This document shows, in pieces, positions 49,070 through 62,136 of a stretch of 64,000 nucleotides of DNA. Below the pieces are notes generated by a model. That model made no database searches, was not told where the DNA came from, and saw only the letters and a program-made list of their open reading frames with translations. The position numbers and the translations under genes are program-made. The first letter of the stretch is position 1. Each line of letters starts with the position of its first letter. Origin of the DNA: Entonaema liquescens (taxonomy: Eukaryota; Ascomycota; Sordariomycetes; Xylariales; Xylariaceae); the NCBI GenBank assembly GCA_902805475.1, contig CADCSX010000007.1, forward strand, positions 1,550,001-1,614,000, written 5' to 3'.

Positions 49070-51485
49070 ATGGATCCAACTACGACGCTCTTTACTTTTA
49101 TGCTGTGAGTTTTTTCTATTGCAATATCAAAACTCTCTTTTATATATATATATGTATATATATACACTTTTTCAGCCTGGTGCTTTTCGTTCAAATCCGA
49201 CCCTGTCCTTATTCGCATATGCTATTACGGTACGCTATTACACTATTACCTTCGCATTGTTAAGACATTCATGGAATAATACCCACTCGGCATTTTCCGA
49301 ATTCGATCATTCCTCAAGCAGAATACGGCATTTTAGACGTGGCACGGCATACGGCATAAAAACCACATAAACATTCATTATTCTAGAAGATCCCGATCCG
49401 CTGGGATTTGAGAAAAGAAAGAAAAGAAAAAAAAAATTTGACAAATCCAGCGCGATATCTCCGAACAGGGGTTCCACGCGAAGGTCAGATACCTATTGCC
49501 TACTTATCGACAGTAGTTTTGTTAAGAATTTGCACACCCTGTCAGCCCTGTTGTGCACTGTTATGGAGCTTGCCCGATAGCTGGGGACTGGGGATCAAAG
49601 TCCATTTCAGGTCATCGTAACCTGAGAGGAGGGCAGCCAGCCACCGTTCCTGTCAGACATGCCCCAAAAGCAAGTGCTGTCTAGTGACCTTAGCCCGCTT
49701 ACATCCATACCCTGTCACTGTCCTGCCCTGCTGCCCTGTCCTTGAACATGCCTGTCCCCAAGGGTACCGAGTGAGATCATTTCCACACCCCTTGCTCTGT
49801 CACTCGATGCCCAGAAGCCTAGTCCCGATGCCTGTCCAAGTGGCAGACGGCAGCAATGGTCAGCTTACATGTTCTTCCCGTTACTTATTCGTTACTTATT
49901 ATTCACTACTCGCCCTATATAGAACCGTGGAGGAACTTAATCTGACATGTACGCTGACCATTTCGTAGTCAAACCCATCCTTCTGTCTCATCAGTCCGGC
50001 TACTTGGGTCGTGGGATAATTTTACAAAATACCATACCATGGAACGTGATATTCAACGAGACCGAAGCCAATGGCGAGGCTGCCATACCTTCAACAATAT
50101 TATTTGTGATGGCGACCAAGTCAAAAATCAAAAACGTAACGGAGGGCTAAAGATGGGTCACACATATTACTATTATGTGAGTCTACAATTATGAGTCCTA
50201 AACATTCCATCCCTTGCTAATAGTGCCTTTTAAGTATGAGGTGGATGGTTCAACAGAGACTTATGATCCCTCTATGCCCACGACAAGCGCCTGTCCTTAT
50301 CTACCTGGCCAAACCGTCAACACTGTTGAGGTTCCTCAGGAGCATTCTCTCTCGAGAATTCGAAGTGCTTCTATGAATTCTCTACGGACTACTGACTTCA
50401 AGACCATGGACCCGAAGGACAGGTTCATGACCCCACGTCCCGCTCCCCCGGTACCCAGCCTCCCTGACCTTCGTCTTGGGTCATCGCCAGCAATGTCGCT
50501 AGTTCATAAGAGATCGGCCCGTTCTCTCTCACCCGCACCTAGCTGGAAGGGTGCCGCTCGACGGTTCTTCGCACGTAAGAAGGGTCACCACCTGGATAGC
50601 GACGCTGGTAGCGAAACTGAGGTTGAGAGTCACTACGATGGAGAGGTCAGACACCTTGACGAACCCAGGAGCACCACACCGTCGGGGAGTGTTCGATCCC
50701 ACGACATATCTCTAGAGACCCTCGAGAGATTTTTATCAGACGATCTACCTCCGGCTGCCCCTGTTGCAGAGCCGTCACGATTATATATTCCAGACGAGAT
50801 CGTTGAAGAGAATGAAGATGATGATAACTTCGCAACATCAGCGGTGTCTGAGACCGCACCTTTCACGATGCTATCACCTCCACCGTTTCAAAGGAGTCTT
50901 TCGTCAAGTTCAGCTAGGGATTATAACAACGGATCCACGGCCACCATTCTGCCTTCGCGGACCACACAAAATAGTGCCACTACAGGTCCTGTGGGTGTTG
51001 CACCTACACTGCCTAGATTGAAGTTGGACGACGTTCCACGATCTCACTTTTCGTTCTCGACAACGTCATCAAGCTTCGCCTCTACATCGTCGCCGCAATC
51101 GATCGAGTCTCGTGATCTCAACCAGTTTTCATTCTTTGATGAATCGGATGACGAGAACGATGATGTCTTTCCTTCCGGAAACGAGCCATTCGCTGTCCAA
51201 GGAACGCGTCGGAGCAGCAATGCGGGACGCAGCATTCGCAAATATAACGATTCGCCGATCACGGGTTACAGTCTACCTCAATCTACAACACACGGCGAGA
51301 AGCCTTTGGATACAAGTCGCATATCCACAACAGCGCTTGGGACAGGCTTAGTCACTAGACTGGACAGTGGCGTGGCCCTCAGCAATACAGATCTTCTTAG
51401 CCGTCAGAGTATTGATTCTGGGCTGGATGATCTGGTTAACGATATGGGCTGGATGGCCGGCGTGATCCAGCCGAAGTTCATCTAA
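49070..51485 (+). CDS. AMPK1_CBM/E-set-like conserved fungal protein with disordered C-terminus
   Basis: Model: 49070-49104, 49969-50176, 50235-51485; 497 residues, in frame at both junctions. Exon 1 encodes MDPTTTLFTFM; intron 1 is 864 bp, intron 2 is 58 bp (GCTAAT branch 12 bp before the acceptor). Spliced, the N-terminus reads LQTHPSVSSVRLLGSWDNFT, then QWRGCHTFNNIICDG and GGLKMGHTYYYYYEVDGS. This is the immunoglobulin-like glycogen-binding fold seen in AMPK beta subunits, GSWDNF and the tyrosine-rich strand being its hallmarks. CPYLPGQTVNTVEVP follows. The remaining 350 residues are serine-rich and disordered with a basic ARRFFARKK patch and acidic runs. Relation to budding-yeast Crp1/Mdg1 is possible. 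Carbohydrate binding is inferred, not shown. Confidence 0.8.
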
Positions 51486-54400
51486 ACTCACTTTCACATA
51501 TATTACATATCCCACACATCTCATACATCACATATTAATTTCTTTTGTCTTTCATGTTTAGCGAATATCTAGAATGGGTATAGAACAGGCTACACGTTGT
51601 CACCAACGGGATTTTGGGTGAAGGAAGGTATAAAAGTTTTGGATTTGCTATCTACTTTCTCGTCTTTCTCTTTACAGCATGTCGGCGCTCAGTGGGAAAA
51701 GGAGAACGGATGCATTTCCTATACCCTTTATTATTTCGGCGGGATACGGCCTATCGGCTTTTAGAGCAGGCAGCTGGTTGCGTGCTCTAGGCTACCAATG
51801 ATGTATATTACGATGGTTTGGACGGGTGGATCTAATGGGTGACGGTGTCGAACAGACTACGATTTCCTGTTCAATGGTTTCTACATACTACTATGAGGTC
51901 GAGGTTGGAAACGGATTACGAGCGGGTTAATGATATTGGATAAGCGGTTAGTTCTCGTGAGACGGGAAGATGTACTACATAGAACGAAAACACGAAGACC
52001 GGGGCGCTATAGACGTCTCGGTTCCCTACTGTACAAACATGGTGTCCAATCAGTTGTCTTGGTAGAAAAGTGACCGTTAACAAGTACGTAACACAATACA
52101 TGCATTTTCGACGCAGGTACCAACTCGGGATATATCCAAAGTGGTGATATAACTAGCATCTGACTCATCCGACAGATTGTTCCTGAATTTCTGGATACAA
52201 ATTCTGGGTACACTAGTGCCTAAATGGTTTCTATAATGGTTTCTATAACAGGCAACCCGGGATGCCTCGTGATCCTATCCCTACCTGCACCCCGGAAAAG
52301 CTGACAGGCACAGGGCAATATTTCCGTGCACAGCCAGAACAAGCACACGCATACGAGAGCAACCCACAAACACACCCACAAGCATACAAGCATCCAAGCA
52401 TCCAAGCATCCACACTCACGCAAAACCGGGCACGGACTGACTACACGTGTATGTATACCGATTGTTTACGTACGGCCAGGGTACGGACGTACGCAACCCA
52501 CAAATAAAACAATACGAAAACCCGAGCGTTTCTCTTTATCTTTCTCAGCCTTAAATGCCTTCGGACGTTAGTACCACGTATGTATGAATTCGCGCCCCGA
52601 CCAGCCAGGGCTCTTTTTCTCTCCGGGATACGTCATGATCAGCTTTTCTGGGCGCCCGCGTCTTCGGGTCTTTGCGCGATGCTCTGAGACCATGTGACGA
52701 CGCGACGGGGGCTTTGCTAGGTTTTGCTTGCTTGCTGTTCCTCGTTTGTCCCGTGGGTAGCCGTGGTTTATATTGCGCGTTAATATAGACGATAGATAAA
52801 GTACCCGAGAAGAAAAAAAAAAAAAAACCAGATCGATTAGGTACTCGGGTTGGCTTGTGCTGGAGATTGCCTTTTCCCGTCATATGATCTATCAGAATTA
52901 GATGCCGAGTGAGTGAAGATTCTTCAGGTACCTAGGTAGTTTGCGATGTATGTACAATAGGCATTGTCCAAAGTTCCCGACCACCCGCTTACGCATGCCA
53001 TGGGAAAGAAAAAAAAAAAAGTGATTCGATGCCCGGTGAGCTCTAACTTGGTTCGGTTTCGAGCCCGACCGCGTGGTGAGGATGCGAATCCCGGCTGGAG
53101 CGGAGTGCCGACAGGTGACCTTTGACTCTTGCGCATAACCATACCATACCATACCATACCATACCCCATCAAACGAAACGCACTGTCGGCTAATGAAGCC
53201 TATCTCGCAAACCTGGCTAGAGAGGGTAAAATGTGATCAGTTACCTAGTTAGATGGCTCGTTCACACGTGTGTGTCTTGGGTTTCGGCCGAGGATGCTTC
53301 GTCCTATCTGCGACCTAGTTAACCCAACAGGCACTGGGGTTCACTATGTACGTATAACGAAGGCTAAGATGAGGTTCATATGTGTTAAATCCGAGGCGCA
53401 GATTCCCGCCAGACCCGACCCTCTCGACGAGCCATGCTCTAACCCTGTTATGGCAGCCGGAAGGGAGGGAGGGATGGATGGATAGATAGATAGATAGCGT
53501 CGACAGGCTTATAAATCTCTCCCGCGCGCTTCTTATCCGCGAGGCTAGCCAGCCTGGCTTTACGTAGTGTATCGGCCGTATGGTGTGGCCCGCGCCGCCG
53601 CTCTGTTCGCGTGGGATGCCTCTAGCTAGCTAGCTATCTTACAAGAGCGCTAGGCATGGCCACCCTGGGGATCTGCCCGTTAGTGTATATGTGAGCACTT
53701 AATCCCGAGTGATGTAATTCCGTAAGCGCCGTTCGGTCCCGGGTTTCAGGCTCTTGTGTCGGCGATGCTGTGTGGGTAGGCGCGCTGGCATAACTAGGTG
53801 GAAGTGGTGGTTATGAATAAGGGCTAAAGATAGGATAATTTTTATGCGAAATTGTCATATATAACTAAGTAGTCTTGGAATATGTAAATTTCTAGCTAGT
53901 CATTTTATACGCGTACCGTACTTTAGTTATTTTATCTACAATACTGCTCGTCAAACTCATATTCCCTGGTACTAAACGTGCCAAAATAGGAGAGCATACC
54001 AAAATCATAAACGCATATACTAATTATAAGGATGCGAGTAGGAGGGAGGAAAATGACTATATAGAAGCATGGACTTTGGCGTATTTGTCATTGGACAACT
54101 TATGACTAGGAAGTCTTTCCCCTATTTCAAGTATTCTAGCAGTTCAAGGATCCAGCACTTCAACCAATCCTAAGTATGTATTAATATATGAACCTACTTC
54201 ATACATGTCGCTGAAAGCACCGGATTGTAGCGTAGAAATCATGTATGTCCACTTGCCTCGAAGTAGGTACTTTTTAAGAACGTTAGAGTTGTGGGAGGTG
54301 TTAGCTTGGTTGGGTAAAACCCAACAACACTGGTCGAGACCAAGAAGCTACAAAAGACGTGGGTATTGTTTCCTTTACGTGTTAAGTTTTGCGAGTATCA

Positions 54401-57400
54401 AGAAACTATAACGCAGGCTCCGCTTTCTCATGTGCCTTCAGAAACATCACCGTCAGGCTTAAGCGAGTAACTAAGGATTGTCCTCACTCCCTCATAGGAC
54501 CTCTCAGGCCCTTTAAGCCGTGCGTTTCTGAATCATAGGCGTAGTTTTGTCAGGAAGATATTACGCCATAAGGAACCCTTTCTTATGAACCCGGCTTGCT
54601 TCACGAAGCTAGAGTACGCCGTTGCTCCTATTATCTGGTAGCATCTACGGGTATCAGCAGGAGCTCCCTGAAAGCTTGTTGGATGGCGGATATCGTTGAG
54701 TCCTGAAGTATTAAGAAGGAATGTAGGAGGTCAAATACCGGCTTAGATCGCTACTCGTTGAAGGTGGAAGAGTATAGTCATTTCTTAGAGTTGTTAGGAG
54801 CTTCCGTTAAATATATTGTTAAGGTCGTGGTACTGGGGAGAAGTAAAGGATTAGAAAGGAGATTGTTAATCGTATATCAGAAGGGCTATAGGCTTCTATC
54901 GTATAAAGAAAGTTTATGGACGCAACTTAAGTATAGCTTAAGTGACGTTAACTAAATATCACGGCAGAGCTGTTAGACACGGTTATACGCCACATGTTAC
55001 TTAAGAGAATAGCATTTCTAGTGCTGGAAACCTGGCTTATGGCTACCCAAGTATGATGGTAGCCTCCGAACTAGGCAATCTGTAATGTATTTATATCGTT
55101 GATTCTTGAGCCTGGAGGGGCATAGGCCGCTGAGGTTTATATCATAGGTCGAGCTTAGAACACCGTTAGGAATATCGCGACTAGAACTTAGCGTCGCAAG
55201 ACTGCTTGGTAGACTATGGGCTCCCCATACATGAACGCCTAGGTTTCGTCGATATCCAGATTCAAGGCGTCGAGATTCCCACAAGGAGGAATTACCCTGA
55301 CTGGGTGGCGGATCTTAGGAGACAAGTGCCCAAGAGGTTAAGGCTCCTTGTTGGCCGGAGGCCAGATCTCCTAAGAGTTTACTGAGGGCATCAGAAATGC
55401 CAAAGCTTTCAATCTTACAGAACTATGAAAGCTTATATCGTCCATTCGATACGGGGTTGTGTCAGTTTGAACCAAAAACTAATCACTACGGGTTCTTGAA
55501 CTATAGTATGTACTCGACTTGGGACCAAGAATGGTGCAGGCCTAAATCGTCACGGTGTTTATCACCGTTGAACATTCGTAGTTTTCAATTATCACTGAAG
55601 AGGACCGCATCTCCTTACTGTGTCTGCCTTGAGTGGGCATTTCCTCTGACCCCCATAAATTTATATATTTAGTAGGAAATCTTGAACGGCACTCGGACGG
55701 ATAGAGATAGTATATAGAGTTAACCCAGAGTGATACGTGTCTACCAAGTAGAATCCGATAAGATGTGATGTGATTGTCTGTTGTAGAATTAGCTAGTGGT
55801 GAGACTACAAGATACAACATAGAGAGTAAAGTTGCAAGCCCCTTTTTGGGATGCTGGATCATACTTGTCGAGAATTATATCAACTCGAGGTCAAATCGTG
55901 GTCCGGAACACGATGATTATATGGTTAATATTCAGTCGTTTCAACCCTCCTTAGACTATGGTAGGTTATAAATATCTTCATAGGCTCATGTAAAGCATGG
56001 GTCGATCTTATAAATCTTTCTTGATCCCGTCTATATTAACTATCTACTTCTTTCCTTATCGACGATACGTATCAGTATGTATCATATATTCAAGTTAACG
56101 CATCCTTATGGGAGTGGTTCTTTTCTTCTCGCGCTCGCTCAACTTGGAGGCTGATTCATGGCCGTAGAGTTCCAAAAAGGGGCAACGGTTTCTCTCGAAC
56201 ACCCGAGAACACGGCTATGTTATCCACATCATAAGCTATTGTACATATTTTTAGCATCTAAAGTTTTATTCCTTCCTGATACCTTACGCTAAGGACAACA
56301 TAGCGATGGTCTGGAAGCTTTCTAAGGAGATCAGGCAACTAATGCCTAGATTGGACTATCACCAGGTAGAACCAAGGGGTAGGGAAGCAACTTGATTGTT
56401 CAACAGGAACTCTAGCCTAGGCAGCCGTGTGAGCCTATGGCTATACGTACTAAAGGTATTGTTTGTCCTAGATGTCCCATCTAGAATCCTGACTGGGACA
56501 TACACGCATCGAAACAAGTAGACGGTTTAGAATAAGCACTGCGGCGACTATGATTGCCGTCATGCAAGATGCCGGAGCACGAGATATCTCTCAGATCTGG
56601 GAGTAACGTAGGCAGGGTTGTAGCTTATGCGAACGGGCCGCGTCCATACGGCTAGAAGCTGTATCACGTTGATTATCCTGGCTTAGACGTCGCAGAATAG
56701 AGTGCTGGAATTGAAACAGCATTGCCATTCTCGGAGACGTACATTGATGCTTTAGATATAAACTAGGATAGTCACTTAGGGTCATCTAAGCGCTGGGTGA
56801 GGTGATCAGGGCAATGTTGAGGCGATGATGTTTGATGTGATATCCCGCAACTGTTAGCATTAACTTGATGGGAGCCTCGCGACCTTTAGAAACCATGCTC
56901 TAGTTAATGAGCAACCAATAAGAATTAGCAAAGGCTGGAACAGCATAGGGAAAAGAGACTGTGATATACATGATATAATTAGTCAATTATCATGCAGTAC
57001 TTAACGTAGGATGTCTATACTACTGAGGAGGTTTCTACCAAAGCTACCCCTCCATCTACCCGATAGGAGACACCAGCCTCTATCCATCCTGACTGACGTC
57101 GGTGGTTGTTTAAGACAGCTAGGACGGCCATGTGCTTGCCCCTCGAAATATTAACTGATACTGACCAAGACTACATATAATAGTCTTTGTAGCTTATATG
57201 AAACGCAATAGAAAAGGCGACTCGCCCACCTTCTAACAAAGGGTTATTAATAACTTGATACGGTTGCGGCCCGTGAAGCTCCATGCGTCTTGTACTTATA
57301 ATTTAACTCAACTAGGCATAATGCAAAGCATGTCCTAAAAGCCTCATTCGCATGGAAACAGTGCGTACTTATTGGGGAAAAGACCCATCTTTTTCATCTT

Positions 57401-58351
57401 TCGCGTAGTACAAGTATGTATTGTTAAGGACTCGGTGTGTTGTTGTACTCTTTGTTTGCGGTTTCGTAGCCCTTACCTTACAGGTATGGAGGTTTATAGA
57501 ATACTACCTTAGGATGTAGGTAAGCATGATTCCAAAGTTTAGTCCTCTTAAGGATCAATAAACACCATGACTCTTATGTTTGACTATAGACTATTGAGTT
57601 AATATATTAGATACGTATGGTATACCAGACGGGAACTGCCGTGTTGTAGGTGCATATGGGATTAGATCTTTGGCGGCCCAGCATCACATTTCTCCAAGTA
57701 AACAAATCCTTCAGACCCCAGTTTCTATGAGTTTGGGGGATTTCAATGCCGTTCAACCATAATTTCAAATTGACGAAGCTTGGCGCGACGAGCCTTGAGT
57801 TTATGAGGTATGCCTTGACTTTGAGCGCGTGTCATGACGTTTGATGTTTGATCTGATGATCTACATCACAACCCTGCGAACGTACTGCATAGTAAATAAT
57901 GCCAGGGTGTTTGATGGAATCATTGAAATATGGATTATATTATCTCAGCATATATGTATAGGAGTAAGCACATGTTGGGAGCCAACATAGTTAAAAAAAA
58001 AAAAAAAAACTTGAGCAAGTTATCAAGGAAATTCCAGCTTCATCCTTGAGGATCTCGGAATCCGTCGCTGTGTACCAAGCAATTTAAATGAACCGCTTAT
58101 TACTTCGTCCTACCCACGCGGGAGTAGCCATGGCATTCGCAGCCGCAACTTGCAAGAAATATGACCAAAGATGACTGATGATTACCGGACAACAGCATAA
58201 TACGACTCTGTGCCTGTTCGATATGTGATGCGTCCTTTTAAATCCAAGCTTGGTCTTTTTCGGTCCCGGATCTACACTAGCAAACTTCCATTGCTTCCAG
58301 GCCACTAGAAATGCCATTTAGCCCCTTGCCTTACCAGCCTGGCTGCAGCAT
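51486..58351. other. Gene-poor region, about 6.9 kb
   Basis: Holds the 3' UTR of the preceding gene and then no credible coding frame (all ORFs at most 110 codons, none recognisable). Repeats: (ATACC)5 at about 53138-53165, a GGAT/AGAT run at 53471-53498, A-rich tracts at about 52809-52827 and 53009-53020, and A17 at 57993-58009. Some stretches (54-57 kb) look like degraded old sequence, but I could not tie them to an element. Confidence 0.5.
53138..53165. repeat. (ATACC)n microsatellite
   Basis: Five perfect ATACC units plus a partial one. Confidence 0.9.
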
Positions 58352-58359
58352 GTATGGGG
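58352..58359. repeat. Left 8-bp target-site duplication (GTATGGGG) of hAT-like MITE copy 2
   Basis: Identical to 58845-58852. Confidence 0.85.
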
Positions 58360-58844
58360 TAGGCATGGGCATTATGCGCATAATAGATCTACTATGCGGT
58401 ATAATGTCATTATACGCAAATTGTATGGCATTATGCGCATAATAACGTATAATGCGTATAACTTAGCGAAAATTTCTCCGTATATCGTATAACAACAATA
58501 ACAATATCTATTTTAACCTAAAATACGCTTAAATTTAAATGAAAAATATTTTTTAAAAATAAAATTATATTTAATTAATTTATTTTTATTAATTAATGTT
58601 TTTTTTTATAAAAACGGGTAATTTATAAATATTATAAAAAAAAATTACGTATTAAATTAAGTTTATTTTACGTTTTATCTAATTTAAAAATATGTTTTAA
58701 CATTAAGTTAATCCCATTTTTGTACTAGCGCGCCGGATAATCGGGGGTGTTATTCCGCTATGCGCATAGTAATTTTATTATGCGACATTATGCGTCATTA
58801 TACGGTATAATGCGTTATGCGCATATTGAAAAATGCCATCTCTA
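58360..58844. mobile_element. hAT-type MITE, copy 2 (485 bp)
   Basis: Termini TAGGCATG and CATCTCTA (reverse complement TAGAGATG) are imperfect inverted repeats, flanked by perfect 8-bp duplications GTATGGGG. It shares with copy 1 the ATTATGCGCATAAT-type subterminal palindromes, the GTACTAGCGCGCCGGATAA block (58722-58740, reverse complement of 22302-22320 in copy 1), and an AT-rich core. The core (about 58500-58720) is almost pure A/T, as expected of an old or RIP-mutated copy. No ORF. Confidence 0.88.
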
Positions 58845-58852
58845 GTATGGGG
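58845..58852. repeat. Right 8-bp target-site duplication (GTATGGGG) of hAT-like MITE copy 2
   Basis: Direct match to 58352-58359. Confidence 0.85.
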
Positions 58853-61048
58853 GTTTTGACTGTCGATCTATCAGAGCTGCCCCGATTTACTACGCATGTA
58901 GTTACATAGTAGTTAGTAGAGAAACACTTATAAGCGGTAAGTTGAAGTTGACGAATCCAAACACTCATTGACTCATGGCTCCTAAGTGATAAGACCGCCT
59001 TTATTGCGCAAGTTGGTTGCAGCAGCGTTAATTTCTTAATGCGATATTATACGGATTAGAGGCCGAAGGATCTTGTACCAGGACGCGCCCATAGGTTACG
59101 TTTAAAAGATGCCGGCAAGGGACGGAGATAAGCGCCTAAACTGTGCCTGACTATATGATATCTTCAAGCTCAGCGCATATTACTTACTGCATTAACTAGT
59201 CAATTTAGGTAAGGTAGTTAGTAGTTAAACAAGTTTGTAGTTATCCATAGGAAGTAAGAGGTAATATGGTGGTGGTGGGCCCCTTTTGAAGATGGAGTCG
59301 TTCTTCTTTCATCGTTACGACTCACAAGAAACCATGGATTTGTTTGAGCCACAGAAGGTATACGTAACCAAGGTAGTCGGTAGTCAGTAGTCGTAAGAAT
59401 AGAGAAACAAATAAAATATAAAATATTAATGATATTCTTTTGTTTAGATAGAAATAGATAGAAATAGCAACGTCAACAAGAGAGTCTTGCATACGTAAAC
59501 CACACTGCCGGTACGAGGTGGGCTAGGTACGGTGGGCAAATGCGGACAAGGGATAAGGGATACCAAAAAATGCTTCTAAGCCCACTTGACGCTCCGATGC
59601 ACACATATGTACCTAGGTAGGTACACATCTTATCCGGGCTGGTCGAAACTTGGTGGGTTTCAGGTTTGGAGATCATGACCTATGTCCTTGTTAAGAATGA
59701 ACCCCCATCTTTCTCATTTTCTCCAGCTTAATCCGTACAGAGTAACCCTAGTACCATAGGAGAATAGCTTCTTTCTGCCTTGCCCTCCCTTGTACGTTTT
59801 AAGAAGGAACATCCAGTTGGTGAAGCGGCGAGGTGAGCGCAAAGTGGGCGCGAGTGGCGTAAAATCCCACCAGACCAATCGTTATTGAGTAGTTGTTGGT
59901 TTCTTCAAAGCCGTAATATAGTATGTCAATCCAACGGGTCCCAGTCGCCATTTTCTACCCAGTCAGCCAGTCAGGCCAGCGCGTCGTCGTTAATGATTGA
60001 GATTGGCGCTGAGCTATTGTTGTTATTAGCCCTTCTCACGTCACAGACCCAGTCACTTGTAACACTGGTCTTTTTGGATGTAGGGAGAATAATATGTGTT
60101 ATCATGCTTGCATGCCCAGATACCATGCCCAGATACCTAGATGCCATGCTAAATGTTCATCATCTGTGTTAGCATAATGGCGACACCGACACGGAGGTTT
60201 GTGTACGGGTATCGAAATTAGCTATACGGATGTGCCCAAAAGGGGTACGCACCCCGACTTTCTGAATGGGGGCTGGATGTGATTGTTGACGAGTAACCGC
60301 CCGTACACGTACATACACACACATATATACCCATATATACACACCTACATGAACACCTACATGAATAGGTAGGCATGTCTTGTTGCCTGTACGTCTTGTA
60401 TAATATCCGGTCATATTATAAGGAGGTTGTAAAGTAAAAATAGAGCATGCGCATGCGAATGCGAATCATCATGAAGAGAGAAGAGACACCTTATCTCTCT
60501 GATCTTGCATTGTACCTAAGGTGCATCCACAGCCATAGGGGAGATGCGCGATAGTATCAAAAAAGTGAACGATTATCAGCTGAGCTACCCAAGTAGTCAT
60601 GGTCATACGCAATCGTTATGTTTATTAATCTTGCGTATTGAAACAAATCGTTCTTTCCATCTCGTCCGATAGAAAAAAACAGGTGCCGTTAGTGCGTGAG
60701 TCGATGACGGGATTTTTCTGATGATCTAAAAGGCCGTGCGCTCCTTGACGAGTTTCAACTTATCGCCGTCAGCTACCGCTACCGCCCTCTTTCCCTACAA
60801 TTAGGCCAATCATAGCCCTCTAAATGCATCCAAACAACTGGTACTACACAGTCAGAAAATACTGTAAGCTTATCTGCACTTTAAGCGGCCACCTTTGCCT
60901 TAGTGGGACAGTAGGAGAAAAGTGAAACCCCCGCGAACCGGGAAGTTTAGGCGTAGCGCGGGTTAGATAGGGCCTATTACGCTAAAGCAGCCCAAGTAGG
61001 CACACTGTATATAGGCACACTGTATAGCTAGATAGTTAGACAGTGTAC
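58853..61048. other. Gene-free stretch between the two MITEs
   Basis: About 2.2 kb without a recognisable ORF. It includes GTACCTAGGTAGGTAC (59609-59624) and a perfect 15-bp tandem pair TAGGCACACTGTATA at 60997-61026, close to the element at 61051. Confidence 0.5.
60997..61026. repeat. 15-bp perfect tandem duplication
   Basis: TAGGCACACTGTATA repeated twice head to tail, 24 bp left of the 61051 element. Confidence 0.92.
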
Positions 61049-61050
61049 TA

Positions 61051-61667
61051 CAGTACACCCCCTGAAATAATGTTAGTTTCTTGTCCGTGCGTCTACAAAA
61101 GGAAAGCCATATGACGTTTAGATCAGGCTAGTAAGATGTATACGCTACAAAAGGTAACTTATCATACGTCAAAATAACATATCATAAACATACTATAAAG
61201 TACTGTACAGGCCTTTTTTGCTGTAGGAGTACTTAGGGGAAATTAGTAAAAATGTAACGTAAGATTGGTCTAAATCACAGTCAAGTATCGTGACAAGTAA
61301 GAGTTTCTTTCAAGCCTCCTTTCAAGCCTCCAATTTTGCAAACACCCCTCCCCGCTTTTAGCAAGCCACACCACCCTAAACCTCAAATTCAACGTCATTT
61401 GACCCCCCCTTTTTTTTTATACGTGTTTTCGACTATTTTATTAAATATAAAATTTCGAAAATTTCGTTATATGTACCTATGTACTGTCACGTGACGTGGT
61501 AGTATAATATTATTGGATAAATTTGATAAGTTTGATAGGAATTATTGTGGCTGAATCTATTAGCCGGGGTTTTACCGGACCAATCGCGCTTTAGGGTGTA
61601 GTCCTAAAACACCCTTGCTACGTACTGACAAGTGGGTCGCGCTAACATTATTTCAGGGGGTGGAGTG
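61051..61667. mobile_element. Tc1/mariner-like MITE (617 bp) with TA target duplication
   Basis: The left end CAGTACACCCCCTGAAAT and the right end (reverse complement CACTCCACCCCCTGAAAT) match with two changes, and the identity continues through AATGTTAG (61056-61076 against 61642-61662). A weaker match (CTTGTC..GT.CGT) extends inward. TA lies at 61049-61050 and 61668-61669. Ends beginning CAGT and TA flanks fit the Tc1/mariner superfamily. The interior is AT-rich with no transposase. Confidence 0.82.
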
Positions 61668-62136
61668 TACGCAGCAATCCATCCAGCGTACCCACCCTTG
61701 TGCCTCGATTTAGCTATTCTAAGGAGGTGGGGCTAGTCAGCCTGCATCTAAGAAAGACCCTTGGCAGTTACACCAACGCCAACGAACTCTAGCCAGCTGC
61801 CATGTAGATATGTAGTACCTATGTACATAGTATATCGAAGTCAGGTACCTGTAAATCAACTCCTGCAATTAATTCCCCCGACGTCCAATCTTTCAAAAAT
61901 CCAACGACTCCACACACAACTCGTCGATTACTTTCTCTCGGCTTGTGAACTTCCCTTAATTCATTCGGGGTTTCGCCGTACTCGGTGCAAAGTTGACTCT
62001 TTGTTCAATTCCACAAAGGGAAAAAGAATAAGAGTTGAGGAGAAGAAAATTAATTAAGCCCTATTTTCTTACACAGGTCTTCGATTCTTCCCCCGCCTCA
62101 TGTGTACCTGACAGCCTTGGTCGTCAATCATTCACA
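61668..62136 (+). promoter_or_regulatory. STE11 promoter and leader
   Basis: About 470 bp between the MITE and the MAPKKK start. The element therefore sits at the distal edge of this promoter region. No clear binding site identified. Confidence 0.45.

Noticed and set aside
53021..53115. tRNA-like or SINE-head-like sequence next to an A-tract
   Set aside because: It has A-box- and B-box-like stretches and a GCTC/GAGC pairing, but I could not form a matching acceptor stem, anticodon stem and T-stem on either strand. A covariance-model scan would decide.
54758..54955. Possible reverse-transcriptase or transposase remnant
   Set aside because: The short lysine/leucine-rich frame does not show any catalytic motif; composition alone is not enough.
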